From contig OZ038526.1 of assembly GCA_964036665.1 (NCBI GenBank), positions 27,404,001 through 27,468,000 on the forward strand: a stretch of DNA of 64,000 nucleotides, in the 5' to 3' direction. The notes under the pieces were generated by a model. That model saw nothing but the letters and a program-made list of their open reading frames with translations. It had not been told where the DNA came from and did no database searches. Position 1 is the first letter of the stretch, and every line of letters starts with the position of its first letter. The translations under genes were made by a program, and so were the position numbers. Below, piece after piece: positions 21,814 to 33,959 of the stretch. Source of the DNA: Gordius sp. MW1 (taxonomy: Eukaryota; Nematomorpha; Gordioida; Gordea; Gordiidae).

Positions 21814-21990
21814 TTTCCAGGTTTTGAATTAGGGGGGGGGGGCAAAACATAAATATTTTTAAATTTTAAGGGTTTTTAGGGTAATTTTTTTTTATCCCCC
21901 CTATCTACGCCAATGGTTTGACCAGCTTATCCCCCCCCCTAACCTCCCCCCCCCCCCTAAGAGAAAAAGGCTAGCTACGCCACTGCTTTC
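21814..21990. repeat. G-run MITE relics
   Basis: GGGGGGGGGGCAAAACAT, several C-runs, and the terminal motifs CTACGCCAATGG and GCTACGCCACTG place this in the family of 3591-3735. It is probably two overlapping copies. Exact ends and target duplications were not found. Confidence 0.55.
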
Positions 21991-23420
21991 AATACTCTAC
22001 CTTTGTCTCTTCGCATAGTTGCATATAGCATACACCAAGGAGATGGCGTTTGGAGGTCACTCGTTATTGTGTCCATAGATATATTGAATAAAACGAGACT
22101 TAGACTAGATCCTTGTTTAGTGTTCCCAACTGTAGTTCTAACGCTAGTATTTGAAGCTTCATAAATATTTTTTGTAAGCCATATTTATGCCCATATATTA
22201 CGTCTTCTTTATTGCATCTTTTTCATTTGTGTTTTAATTTCATTATCCTCAAAGGGCTCGAGCATATTTATGTTTGTCTCAATATCGGGAGGGATTTTTC
22301 GTCATTTGTAATATTCATAGGTTTCTTAAAACAACTTTTAAATATTTCATCACCTCCATCGACTTGAAAAAGATTTGTTCCTTCTCATTTCTGACCATAT
22401 GAAGAACTCTGACATCGCTCTTTTCTTTTCACTTATTGTTGAGGGTTGAAAGATTGTGAAATTATACGTTTGTGTTATATTTCGATTAATGTATTTTTTT
22501 ATACTTTGTTATTCCTCGTGAAGTGCTATTAGATTTTTAGTTCCATTGTTCTATTACGTTTGTTCGAATTGTTGTATCGTGGTTTTTTCCTTTGTGATAA
22601 AGTGTCGTTGGTGATGTTTATCCTTTGTACATGAATTCATTCCCTCCTCCCAGTCCTTCTTCCTTTATATTCCAACACTTATCTTGGCTAATTTGTGCAT
22701 AAGCCCGTCGCCCCCTTTATAACCCAGTTTATTAATTATCTTGGTGTAGGCAGGCAGCACTCTTTGCTATTGCAACGCTTTTCGCGGCGCTATTTCGTCT
22801 TTTTAAATTTATGCGGCCGCCAATCTTCCATAATTCCTCATGCATTATAAGTATATAGTCAATTTGAATGTTTTTTCAGTCTTTAAGTCACAAAATAATC
22901 TTTGTTATTTTGAAAATAAGTGTTGGCAATTGTCATATCTTATTCTTGGTATACTGGAAAAGGTTTTTACACTTATTTCAGGCCATTTTCATAGGCTCGT
23001 GTTGACGTTGTATTCTCATGTGGGCGTCCAAGTCAATTTATTAACTGTCGTATTACTTGAATCTCTTTCTTTAATAAGTCAAATATATGTTTGATCCGAT
23101 ACACTAAATTTAAGGAGCATAAGCACACATAAGGATAAGGAGGCCTCATTAACCCTCAAACACCCACATCAACATGTTTGAACATCGTTTGTCTTCCACA
23201 AGGCTGTCCTTCAACGGTTCGCCTTTAAACTATATGGGTTTCTACATTGGGTCACACAAAAGAGTAACTTGTATCCCTCTCTTAAAACCCGAGTTTTGGC
23301 TCTATTCCGCCTCGTCTCTTGTAGGCACAAAGGTAAATAGTCTTTTATATAACTACGATAATCAATATAATTTGTTTGAAACAATTATTTTTTGTTTTCT
23401 ATGTTTCACTTCATTGCTCA
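21985..23420 (-). mobile_element. RTE LINE relic, minus strand, RT core deleted
   Basis: On the minus strand, from about 23330 downwards: endonuclease text (LQETRRNRAKTR, REGYKLLFC, then after shifts MCAYAP), a linker with KTQMKKMQ at about 22215, and then at once KNIYEAS, GSSLSLVLFNIS and PWCMLYA. In the 0-2.5-kb copy about 480 bp of RT lies between KKMQ and the matching segment. An internal deletion has therefore removed most of the polymerase, and frameshifts are many. The plus-strand frame 23174-23575 is antisense to this element. Confidence 0.7.
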
Positions 23421-23759
23421 ATCGAGTCAGAAATACCTTGAAGTGGTGGTTGAGCATGTGTAGTCTCGTGATCCAAGAAGCTATACCATTGGTAAAATAC
23501 AATATTATGTTTGTTACTGGTGGGGTCACCCTATTAGCAACGTTGAAGGGTCAGACCAAAATTGCAGAGCTCTGAGGAGTGCTAGTAAAATGGAAGTGCC
23601 AGATATACATAGTAATACGAGTTCGGTATAAACAAAAATTGAAATTACTATGATGTTGACATCATAAAGGATAAGGCAGATAGTCAAGTGCCCGAATCTA
23701 ACCTAATTTCATCAGACTTAGAAGGCCGGAATTTAAACATATTTTATTCATTACTAACC

Positions 23760-26360
23760 AAAATGTATAAAACAAAGAAGAAGCAGCATAAAAACCGACC
23801 CAGGACCTTCCCCTCAAGCTACGCGCGCGTTCTTCTCCTGGAATGTGTATGAAATAAGTAAAGCTACCGTTCTCTCCTCTGGCAGAAACGGGTAAAGAAG
23901 TTAGTATACCTAGGTTCAAGTCTGGGTCATGAAATATCAATACAATGACTAGTAAGAGCAGGGAATTGGCTGACGTTTAAAGGAAGCGAAAAATCGATGT
24001 CGCTTAGAAGACTAAATGAAAGCGCTAAAGGTTAAATTTATTGATGACGGATGCAAACTGTCTTTTAACGGCACAGAAACACATAGAAATGGTATGTATA
24101 CGATTATCGTAGGGATTTTAACAAAGCGTTGTCGACGTAAAAAGAATCAATGATAAATTGTGGCCATATAGCTGTGTTTTAAAACTCTTATGAATAAATT
24201 GTATCAGCATAAGCTCCCCAAAGTGGTTGCTACGAGGTGAAAAAGGATTGCCTTCAAGTGGAGCTTGAAGATTTGCGACTTTTTAAAAGAGGGGCTTATA
24301 GTTATTGCAGCGGATCTCAATAGTCATTTAAATTAAGAGAAGGGTATGAAAGAAATTCGGTGGTCGGGGTACAGATTAAGAAACGAAGGTGTACGGAAAT
24401 TGAAATTGCGCAAGCTTGAACTTGCTATAGACAATATATTTTTAAAGAAGAGACAGTAACATCTTATAACGTACAAAAGTAGCACCCGTACCACTCAGAT
24501 AAACTTCTTTTTTTATCAACAGAACGTTAAGGAATGTTTAAATTTTAAAGATAATACCGAGTGAAATGTTGGCTTGCCAACACAAGCTGTCGTTAATAAA
24601 CTATATATTAAAGGGCTAAAGGTACAGAGAGTGGCGACTATAATAAAATGCAGATTAAAGGATAATACTCATAAATTTAGGGAAGAAATAATTAGACATG
24701 CTAAATTTAAGAACTCCTCATCGTGTGAGTATCAGTTGAATAATATAGCCTGCACAATGCGAAAAACTGAACAATCGACAGATGAAAGAAAACCTACTAT
24801 AAGAATTCTCAAGGAGTCGTGGTAGTGGGATGAGGAAGTACAAAGTATCAAAGAAAGGAAAGATTTTACAAAGTTTAGTTTAAAAGAAGATAGCAATGCT
24901 AAGCAAGCTATAGTAGATTGACAAAATACGTAGAAAAAGTTAAAAGCAAGATATACGATGATATAAATGAAAAACTAAACTTTAAGGAAGGAAAAACTAT
25001 AATTTACAAAATCTCAATGTCAAAGACACGAGATTTCAAATGTTACGTGTGCCTGCTAATAGAGGGACAAAATAGAGATATACAAGCACACGACAACCCT
25101 ATATCACAAAGATGGTAGGACAATTATTTATCAAATATAAAGGTGCCCTTAGTCGAAGATTAAAACCATGAGAGTATATTAGGATAATTAGATCCAGCGA
25201 ATAACGGAGGTCAAAGTTGCTATATGTAACGGTTAGGAAAAGCTCTCGAGCCTGAACATATTAATAGAAGGTTTTTGTTAGGCCATACTGGTGTCTAATT
25301 TTCCCCAAACCTTTCACCATATCTTTAGAAGGTAAATGTCTATTTAGTATAGCTATATGATACAGGTATACAAGATGAAAGGTATCGGATTGTGACAACT
25401 ACAAAGGTATAAAGCTTATCAGTCACACTTTCAAAGATGAGAAAAAGTGATAGAAAAACGGCTCCGAAATTTAGTAAAAATTTGAGACAATTATTTTGGA
25501 TTTATGCCGGAAAAATTTACAGCACATGCCATAAACGATTTTGCAGGATTAATGGAAAAGTTTAAAGAAAGGGAGGAGGATATGCAGATGTGTTTCACTG
25601 ATCATGAAAAAGCGTTTGTAAATCCCTAGGGCATTAGTTTGGAGATGTCTTAATGAAAACATGGTGCTAAAAATATAAGTCAGCCATAAAACATATGTAC
25701 AAGTGAAATAAGGGGGTTTTTAAAACAACGGTGGGGACTACAAAGAGTTTCGCTATTAAAACTGGACTCCTTCAAGGTTCATCTTTTACTTTCTTATTAA
25801 TAAAGATTATGGATAGTAATAAAGGTGTTAGTGTATAAACTTCCTCAACAATGTTAGTTGCGGACGATATGATGGGTAAATGCAATAGAAGAAAGTGCTA
25901 TAGGGTAAATTAAAATAAAATAGACACAAAGATGCATTGTTTAAGTCTATCAGACAGTCTACAGATCTTTATAGCTCGGAATCATGCGTTGTAGGCAAGA
26001 GAATAGAAAAACACATAACGTCAATGGAGATGAGAATGCTAAGATGGATGTTGTGAGATCATAAACGCGATGAAAATATAAGGGAAAATCTGGTACAAAA
26101 TACAAGAAGCAAAGCTAGTAACAAATAAACTAAGATGTAATGGCTTGGTAGAGTGAAGGGGTGATAGCTGCGTCGGAAAGAAACAAGAGAAGATAAGTCT
26201 CACTGGAAAACAAGATGAAGGCTCAAGCTTACGTGGAATCAAAATAAAACACAATACGAAAATATTTAGGATAAATAATGTTTTATGTAAATAAAGACGC
26301 AAATGGAAATTGATGACTGACCACCAGCTTAGGTGATAAACATTCATAGAAAAGAAGATA
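23760..26360 (+). mobile_element. RTE LINE, near full length, heavily decayed
   Basis: Plus-strand frames give endonuclease signs (NGTETHRNGM near 24070, ADLNSHLN near 24315, ELAIDNIFLKKR near 24420). A linker follows with DDINEKLN near 24960 and EGQNRDIQ near 25070. RT has GFMPEKFTAHAIND near 25500, FTDHEKAF near 25600 and VADDM, the catalytic box, near 25862. An RTE-type tail ends with GDKHS-KR near 26340. Stops occur every 50-100 codons. It is more diverged than the 0-2.5-kb and 36-kb copies and may be another RTE subfamily. Confidence 0.75.
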
Positions 26361-26892
26361 TTTCACTTGCGCACTAAAGTAAAGGGGCGGTAAATTAATG
26401 ATTAATTTTATCTGAAAAAAGTCCCAGCTTAATTTAAAAATTGATCAAAATAGTTTTTTTTTATAATAAATGCTCAAACATAAAATAAAAATAAGCAAAA
26501 AAACTTTCGCGATGACGCGCGAATTGCTAATTAATTCGCACGAAAATAACAAATGTATTTAATTTTTACTCCTGTTTATGATGAGTAACGATTGATAGTA
26601 TTTTTCTTTAAGATATAAATAGATACGATTTTTATTGCCTTTCTTTCACGTTTTTTATTGCCCCTCTTACTCATAATATATCTTATTTTTTGATTAATGA
26701 TCTTTCGGAAAAAATGTGAAACAAAATAATTAATATATACTTGTCGCGGACGTTTTCGCGGATATATCGCCGAAATTAATAAATAAATTAGATAATGAGT
26801 AAAAATTACGCGTATGTGTGTATGTTTGTGGGGGGGGGGGCGAATATATAAATTATCGGATAACACACACGTAGGGGTGAGGCGTAAGAAGG

Positions 26893-27340
26893 TAGAGGAT
26901 GCCACATCTCCCCCTTTATCGAAAAGACCAAGGCTTAATAATTATCTATCTATGCGGATACAACAACCTCGATTCACCTTTTGTCAGGCGTATCGTCAGC
27001 GAACTGGACCTTCTGTTGAATGAGCACAATGAATTATTAAAATTATTTAAATCACACATGCCTAAATTACTAAATGACAATTACGCTATTGTCATCGATT
27101 CTGATAAAACACCAGTTGGAGAGCACATTCGTAGATTCAATGCACCTGTAGTTGACGACGTTGCCAAAATCATGGTTGAAGACCATACGGCTTCGCCAAA
27201 CCGTGATTCGCAGAAGAGATAACAATCTTCAGTTAATTGCTGATACCCACCGTTCATATGACGCTCTCCTATATCCGATAATTTTTTGGAAAGTACAAGA
27301 TATATATTGCATAAATAAACATTAACAACGAGATCCCCTA
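26893..27340 (+). pseudogene. Helitron Rep-region fragment
   Basis: The open frame 26899-27222 contains LDLLLNEHNELLKLFKSH and then AIVIDSDKTPVGEHIRRFNA. This matches the helicase-like N-terminal domain typical of animal Helitron proteins. After a one-base shift near 27220 it continues with IADTHRSYDALLYPIIFW, also part of that domain. No Helitron ends were found nearby, so this is an isolated relic. It supplies a domain that the 18-kb Helitron lacks. Confidence 0.8.
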
Positions 27341-27559
27341 ACAAGTACTTTATTCATTATTAAAAACATGATTTTTTATTTTCAATTAATTGGAATACAC
27401 ATTATTACGGGAGCCAAAACAATCAGACCTACCAAATATTCGCAGAAATTTTTATAAAAATAGGTCTAGCCGTTTCGGAGGAGTTTAACAACAAACACCG
27501 TGACACGAGAATTTTATATATTAGATAATATAAGTGCATTATCATTTGTATGTGACAAA

Positions 27560-28010
27560 TTTTACAATGATTATAAAGATGCCTAAAATCCCCATTTATA
27601 GGTGAGTGTACCAAATGCACACTCAACAAGCCTTCTAGCTCTAGAAAGCCTATAATTAAAGTGTTTAATAGAATGAGTGCCCAAACCTTTAAAAGGCTTC
27701 ATGATATAAGTTTTAGTTAGTAGGCGTCATTTGCCACATACCCATTGGGACTATGATATGTGATTTTTGCAACTTCTTAGGGGGGAGGAATAGATACACC
27801 ATTTTCCAATTTTTTAAATAAATTAGAGTTGGAAAATATACCTCCATCTGATTTACTACCTCTACTTACAACATCAGCAACTATAAATCTTTACCTAGCA
27901 TCAACTAAATGAAAATATATAAATACCTTGTAGTACCTTGCTCATCCTAAAATAATTGAAGAATTTCTTTAGACAGATTATTAATTTAGAAAATGTAGGG
28001 TAATATTCAC
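27560..28010 (-). pseudogene. PIF/Harbinger (HARBI1-like) transposase relic
   Basis: Minus-strand frames contain VDAR followed by RFIVADVVSRGSKSDGGIF, then YVANDAY (catalytic-type Asp context), then KPFKGLGTHSIKHFNYRLS and ARRLVECAFGTL. These are in the order of a Harbinger DDE nuclease. Stops and shifts break it. No terminal repeats or 3-bp duplications were found. Confidence 0.8.
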
Positions 28011-28247
28011 TTTCTTTTACCATATTTACATTAATCTTATTAACATTTTTTTTCTAGTCATAATATAAATAAAAGTATTTTAACGTTAGGTGTTAAACCA
28101 TGTTAAAAGCGAATTAAATCGCACGTATTATGAACAACGATCGCCTGCGAATGGCTTAAACATTTTCGCGAATCAAAATTCGCTTCGCTTTTTTTCGCTT
28201 CGCGCGGAGGATGAAGAATCAGGACTCTTCTTTAGAGGTAGATTGGC

Positions 28248-28340
28248 TTTATTCACACACACATAGTTTAATTATCATCAGAAAGAAAATCCCGTCTTTT
28301 TAAGTTGTTTTGCCATTTACCCGGGTGTATTAGCAGAATA
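28248..28340 (-). repeat. Helitron fragment
   Basis: The plus strand has CACACACACATAGTTT and then TTGTTTTGCCATTTACCCGGG, i.e. 5'-end-like and 3'-end-like Helitron segments about 60 bp apart. It is probably a very short or rearranged derivative. Confidence 0.5.
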
Positions 28341-28345
28341 TATAT

Positions 28346-29195
28346 CATGGGCGTACCCAGGGTTTGAATTAAAAATTTTTGCTTGACTACCCAAAAATTT
28401 TCCTGCGACCGTAATTTAAATTGGGGGGGGGGGGCAAAATATAATTTTTTTTTTTAATTTTTAAGGGTATTTGTATTGAAATTTGATCCTTTTTTTAATT
28501 AGGGAGGGGGGCAGCCGCGCCCTCTGCCCCCTGGCTAATTAGGGGGGGGGGCATATAGATAAATTTCAATAGATTATGAATATATCAAATATAATTGGTA
28601 AGTGTTTATTATGCAAAAAATTTTAAACAAATAGTTAAAGAGGGTCCAAGGCCCAGGCCCACCCAAGAGAGAAAACCTGGCTCCATGGCCCCCCCCCAAG
28701 GAAAAAATCTTTGGCCCCCTGGCCCTTCAGGCAATTTTTTTTTGTTTTTATTTAATTAAGAAACAATATCATAATCATGGGCGTAGCCAGGGGGGAGGCT
28801 GCCCCCCCCCCTAATTAGCCAGGGGGAAGCAAGGGGCGCGGCTGCCCCCTTCCTAATTTAAAAAAAAAGGTTTTCAATACAAAAACCCTTAAAAATTAAA
28901 AAAATTATGTTTACCCCCCCCCCTTAATTAGCCAGGCGGGGGCAGGGGGCGCGGCTCCCCCTCCCCCTATTTGAACTTAACTCAAATTAATACAGATGCG
29001 TATTAGCGAATTTACACAAAAATATAAATTATTTTGGTAAAATGAAATTTAAATTACGGTCGCAGGAAAACTTTTGGATAGTCGAGACCTTTTTTTTTAT
29101 TTTTTTTTGCTCTCAGGAAAATTTTTGGGTAGTCAAGACCTTTTTTTTAATCTGCCCCCCCCTTCCCCCTTATTCAAAACCTGGGTATGCCCATG
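28346..29195. mobile_element. Composite G-run MITE, one copy nested in another
   Basis: Outer ends CATGGGCGTACCCAGG and CCTGGGTATGCCCATG are inverted. Inside, near 28777, a second copy begins CATGGGCGTAGCCAGG with long C- and G-runs. Two internal sections around 28380 and 29060 carry matching CAGGAAAATTTTTGGGT sequence in opposite orientation. I could not identify an outer target duplication. Confidence 0.7.
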
Positions 29196-29519
29196 GATAA
29201 ATCAACATTTATTGGCACTTTGTTAAAAGTGTTTTCATTTTTCTCCTTATTTAACGTGCAAAAAATTACAAAATTAGATTTCTTAATTTATTTAGCCACG
29301 CAGGAGGGGGGGGGACACGACTGTCCTGTAATAATAAAATTAATAATAATTGACGTGAAGAAAAATAAGCAAAAAATGGCTTTGATGTTTCAAAGTGCGT
29401 AAAAAGTTTTTATTTTCCGCAACACATGCCTACTCCATTTATCACACTACCTACTACACGATAGATATTAGATAGGCAGTACGTGATGAGGGCGTTTGAT
29501 TGACGTGCGATACAACGTC

Positions 29520-29713
29520 AAAACGCATAAAACCCAATATCTCGAAAACTACTGGCCCGATTTGGCTGGAACATATCTTAAAACACGCTCCGGGGTGGCA
29601 GGAATTGTGAAATTTTGAGCCAAATCGGTCTGGTAGTTCTCCAAAAAAGGTGGCGGCATACACACACACACACATACACACATACATACATAGTTTCATT
29701 TTTATATATAAGA
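29520..29713 (-). repeat. Helitron 5' terminus
   Basis: On the minus strand it starts TCTTATATATAAAAATG at 29713, then CA repeats, then sequence colinear with 19566-19380. The rest of the element is absent. Confidence 0.75.
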
Positions 29714-31029
29714 TTAGTTTATATTCTAGTTGTTGGTCATGTTCTCACCCTTTTTAGTAGTTATAAATTAAATATTAAACATGTATAAATATTTTCGTGA
29801 TCTACCTTTAGTAAAAGTCAGAGGTCTGCTCTTTTTGAGTCTTAAGTTTCATTTTAAATTTATCCGACTAAGAAACCTTAAATTCTTTTAGCTCCCCTAG
29901 GCCCACATTTGGTTAACATCCTTTTAAAATAGCAATTTTTAGGTATATTTAACATCTGTTTTAAGGAGAATGATTGGTGTCAATAGATAATGAAAACAAG
30001 GAGAATAAAATATGTAAATAATGAAATATCCTATTTCACTTGTTACAAATTTTAAAGTTAATAATCTAACTTACAGTATAATTTTTTATTTAAAATAAAA
30101 AAAATATATATAATCATTTCTAAATATTATTTTTTTTCTAATTGATGGATGTATAAAAATAAGAATAGAAACTTACCATTCAGAAATAAGTGTATAAGAT
30201 GGAGGAGGGGCTGATACTTGAAAAGCTAAGTTATGAACTTTTTGGGTAGGTCATATACTTTTAAAAAAGTATAAATAAAATTTTTTGAATGGTTTGGTAG
30301 GATTTTCTTCGGGATGTTCTCGAGCTTTGGGTCTGAATGGTCCATAGAACCCAACCCTAGCCCCGATTCTTTTATTAATTTTTTTGTCTAAGCCCGAGCC
30401 TTGGGACCTAGTGCAGGGCCCATTAGGGGCTGGCATACCACCTCTAAGCGAAATGGTTGAGATTCTTATTGTTTCTCAGGGAAACGATGCTAACAAAATG
30501 GGCAGCTGCCCCTCCCTTGATTTCAAAAATTTTAAAATCTAAGAAAGGTTAACTAACGAATATTTTTCGTATTAAACAAAATACTATAGTCATATTAACA
30601 TTAGAACTTTGAACATTTTTAACAACAAAAAAGGACATCTAAACTTTTACTAGATACATTTATGGTATACATTTACTTATGTTCTAACATTTACGTTAAA
30701 ATATTTAGCAGTATAGGTGAATGCCCTTATAACATTTGTTATCAGAATTTAGGTACCAAGAATAGAAAAAATAATTAGCATTTAATTGAACATAGTACCT
30801 TTTACGACGGCTAATATGGATAAATCATGAGAGCGAAATAAGCCCTGACCTGTGAAAATATCTATATAAGGTCGCGTTGTAGTGACGCCTTTTATCAAAA
30901 GGCAATGAAATCTTATGATACAAAGAGACAAAGAAGTATTACGGGGCGTTCGTGATGACGCGCGAAGCGAAAAAAAAGTGAAGTGAATTTTTAGGCTAAT
31001 TTATCAAACTCTTCATTCTTTTTCTTAAT
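29714..31029. other. AT-rich DNA with a hAT-like end
   Basis: No coding sequence. At 30250-30455 a GGCCC-rich segment ends GGCATACCACCTCTA, resembling the TAGAG-type hAT termini elsewhere in the window. The matching left end was not identified. At 30961-30995 CGCGCGAAGCGAAAAAAAA is the inverse of 28173-28206. Confidence 0.45.
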
Positions 31030-31677
31030 ATCTTGAACTATTTAAAATTTTAATGCGAGGTAGACTATTGTATCTAGACGCATAAGAACGCGTTTAAAAA
31101 ATTATATAGTGAACAAAGTTTTTTATAGTTGGCAACTCTAAAATGTATTATTTACGAGTAGACCGGAACTAGTTCTTTTATTCAAGTTACTGTAATTAGT
31201 TACTTTATTTACACAGGAACTGTTACTGTAGTTGTTTATAATAATTTAGTAACTGTTCAATAAAGTTACTGTTACATTTTATAAATATAAAAATCCTAAT
31301 TAAGATGAATATGCCATCACAGATTAATGGTAAAATTGTAAATCTTCTTCTATTAGATAGTAAATCCTTATTGTATATATTATCGTTTTATAGAGTAGAA
31401 TTGTATTTCCTTTTTGTTACAGGACTAAATGAAAATGAAAAATTTATTTGGTGTGTATAATGTAATATATAAGTAAATGTTTAAATCAATTTGGTATAGC
31501 ATAAAGTAGTTTCATAAATAATATTTTTATTATTAAGGAGAACAATGATTGTCGCCAGAGTTTATTTGGCATACATTTACTTGCTAGCTATAAATTTAAT
31601 ATACTAAACAGATGGGATAAAAAAATAAGATAAATAATAATATTATTGTTGGGCACCTTCATGCGTCACAATATGAT

Positions 31678-32097
31678 TTACCTTCTTTTCATAATAGGTA
31701 GCAGAAAACGTTTTACATTTTCGTCAAAAATAGCATATATATAAAAATTTAAGGCTAGGAAAAGTGCCCCGATAATATTTGATATCGACAATATCAGGGT
31801 CAATCTAATGGGAAGATAATGGGCTCTCTCTTCTAGCTGCTGTCTAAACATTACAACGATAATTTTAGGTATATTGAAGATACAATAACAAACGAAATGT
31901 ATAATTGTAGATAGATATTTAACTGGGGAAACGTGAGTGTTATTTGCTGAAGCTGTAACCGATCTTCTATTAATATTAGAAGGTCTGGAGATACCGTTTA
32001 AATATACCGGCAGCTTTAAAGTTGATTGATTCAAAGTCATATTTGAGAATCTTTGATTGAAACGCGTGGTTGACTCATCCTCGTATCCTCTGTAATC
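31678..32097 (-). CDS. 7TM receptor exon 2 (TM6-TM7), duplicon A
   Basis: This last exon of a rhodopsin-like G-protein-coupled receptor starts after a TTATTATAG acceptor (CT at 32098-32099), in phase 0, with codons for DYRGYEDESTTRFNQ. It stays open to the stop at 31678. The visible Met at 32040 is internal. TM6 is about residues 43-66 counted from that Met (STIIHFVCYCIFNIP). TM7 is about 79-103 and ends NFYIYAIFDENVKRFL, a variant of the usual NPxxY, followed by a basic tail KRR. It lacks TM1-5, which lie 6.6 kb upstream at 38700-39569. The acceptor and frame are shared with the copies at 56700 and 13261, which supports a real exon. Ligand and G protein are unknown. Confidence 0.8.
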   Translation of the reverse strand, partial: DYRGYEDESTTRFNQRFSNMTLNQSTLKLPVYLNGISRPSNINRRSVTASANNTHVSPVKYLSTIIHFVCYCIFNIPKIIVVMFRQQLEERAHYLPIRLTLILSISNIIGALFLALNFYIYAIFDENVKRFLLPIMKRR

Positions 32098-32234
32098 CTA
32101 TAATAAAAAAAGTAATCCAAACTAATCTAACAAGGTTTTTTCTAAACAATTGCCACGAAATATATTTCTGATATATGGGTAATGTTATTTATGTTGTATA
32201 TGCTCACATTGTAATTAAAATTAACATAAGCAAT

Positions 32235-32408
32235 CATGGGCGTAAGCGGGGGGGGGGGGGGGGAGGCGCCCCCCCCCCCCTCTAAATGACAAAAAATAAT
32301 TTCAATGCCAAAACCCTCAAAAATTAAAAAAATAATATGTTTTGCCCCTCCCTAATTGACTTTTAAACGTTCCGCCCCCCCCCTAATCCAAAACCTGGCT
32401 ACGCCCAT
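32235..32408. mobile_element. G-run MITE inserted in duplicon A
   Basis: Ends CATGGGCGTAAGC and GGCTACGCCCATG, with long G- and C-runs inside. The flanks TAAGCAAT and GAAGCATT match at 6 of 8 positions. Duplicon B lacks it (TAAGCTATTCTAAATAAT near 56833), so B shows the empty site. Confidence 0.85.
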
Positions 32409-33959
32409 GGAAGCATTGCTAATAATAGTATGTAAGTAACTCGTTCATATAAAGGTCACATAATTAAGTTGTGAATTTTGAAATCCTTAGAGTTGATTTG
32501 GTGAAAAAAACCTTTAGATAATTTATACTATACAAAGTAAACTCTAGATGATTTCATTTATATTAAGCGTTATGATATTCTATTATTAAAACCTGCATGA
32601 GTGAAGAATATTTCAAAAATATAGAATTCTATTTTTAAAACGACATTTTAATAAGTTTAAATATACAGTGCCCTTTCTTTATAAGTTCGCCTAAGTAAAT
32701 ACCCCTTTTTTATTAGAACCTCTACACTCATCATAAAATCTATTAAATTATATTATTTTTGTCTCCGATTTTTTGGTATATTTAGCAGATGGCATGAGTT
32801 AAATTTGGTGTTTTTGTTTTGTTTTTTGGTACAATTCGTGCTTGTTGAAATATTCTTAATTGCTTAATTTTTAATTAGGTGGCTATCTTTTGTCATATCT
32901 ATTAACTCGAAAAATTACTCAAAGACATTAGATTTTAGAGCACGCAATAACACAATAACACGATACTGTCTTGGCCAATCGAAAATAATATGTACTGCAT
33001 CCAACCTAAAATTTAATTCAACTACCATTTTTTATCTCACATGATGCTTTTCATTTGGGAAACTTTTTTGTCTTTTCTGTCCATGCATTATTAGATTGCT
33101 TAAATTTTTGATTAAATTTATATGAACACAATAAATGTTGTTATCCTAAACTCCCAAATTCATAATAGTTTTGAAGATAACCTAGTGGTAATCTTTAAAA
33201 AGAAAAACATTTTTTTACAGGCGATAATACAACACAAAAAAACCATAATTTTTAAAAGTTAAAATACTATAGCTGAACTTATCAAGAATATTGTAATTCT
33301 TCTGTTCAGCATTCAATGGTGTTTCAATTAATTAGATGACAAAAATTATATACACCATTTTGGTAAGGCACATAATGAAGCCATCAAAAAGTTAAAATTG
33401 TGCCATTAATTTGGAGGCCTAACACAGAGTGTAATTTCCGCAAAAAGGCAATCAAAATCTTAAATTTAACTCTATAGTTCGAGCAATGGGTTGGCATATT
33501 CTGAAACACTACAAAGAGCATTTCGCAAATATCGTGTTAAGGGGTAAAAGATGTGCATTTGGTCTCATCAGGAACTAAAAGTTTCTATAATTCCATCTCA
33601 AAAATTAAAAATGCCGTAGAAGCTTTTACGACCACTTCATCTGCTCTATACATGAGTGATGTAATAAAATTAATGGAAAATATATTCGTATAAAAAAATC
33701 AATGTGTACTCTAATGGCAGAACAATTTAATACAATAATAGAAAAAATGAAATTTCTAGCAAGACATGCACTAGGAGGCTTATTACATAAATGTTGAGGG
33801 TTGAGAAGATAAATAAGACCACATATGTCCTTATAAGTTAGGCTTTTAAGTACATTTAGGTTCTATGTTCCTAGAGGAATCATTATTTTGATAAGTTGTT
33901 TTCTTATACGTCTTTTGTTTCCTGCCTTAATATGTGTAAAATTAGGTTCAAGGTTCTAT

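Noticed and set aside
23174..23575. Plus-strand open frame of 133 codons
   Set aside because: Its first half is antisense to RTE endonuclease text (LQETRRNRAKTR) on the minus strand; no protein family resemblance of its own.
26576..26905. 109-codon minus-strand frame
   Set aside because: Basic and hydrophobic low-complexity text in AT-rich DNA; no family resemblance.
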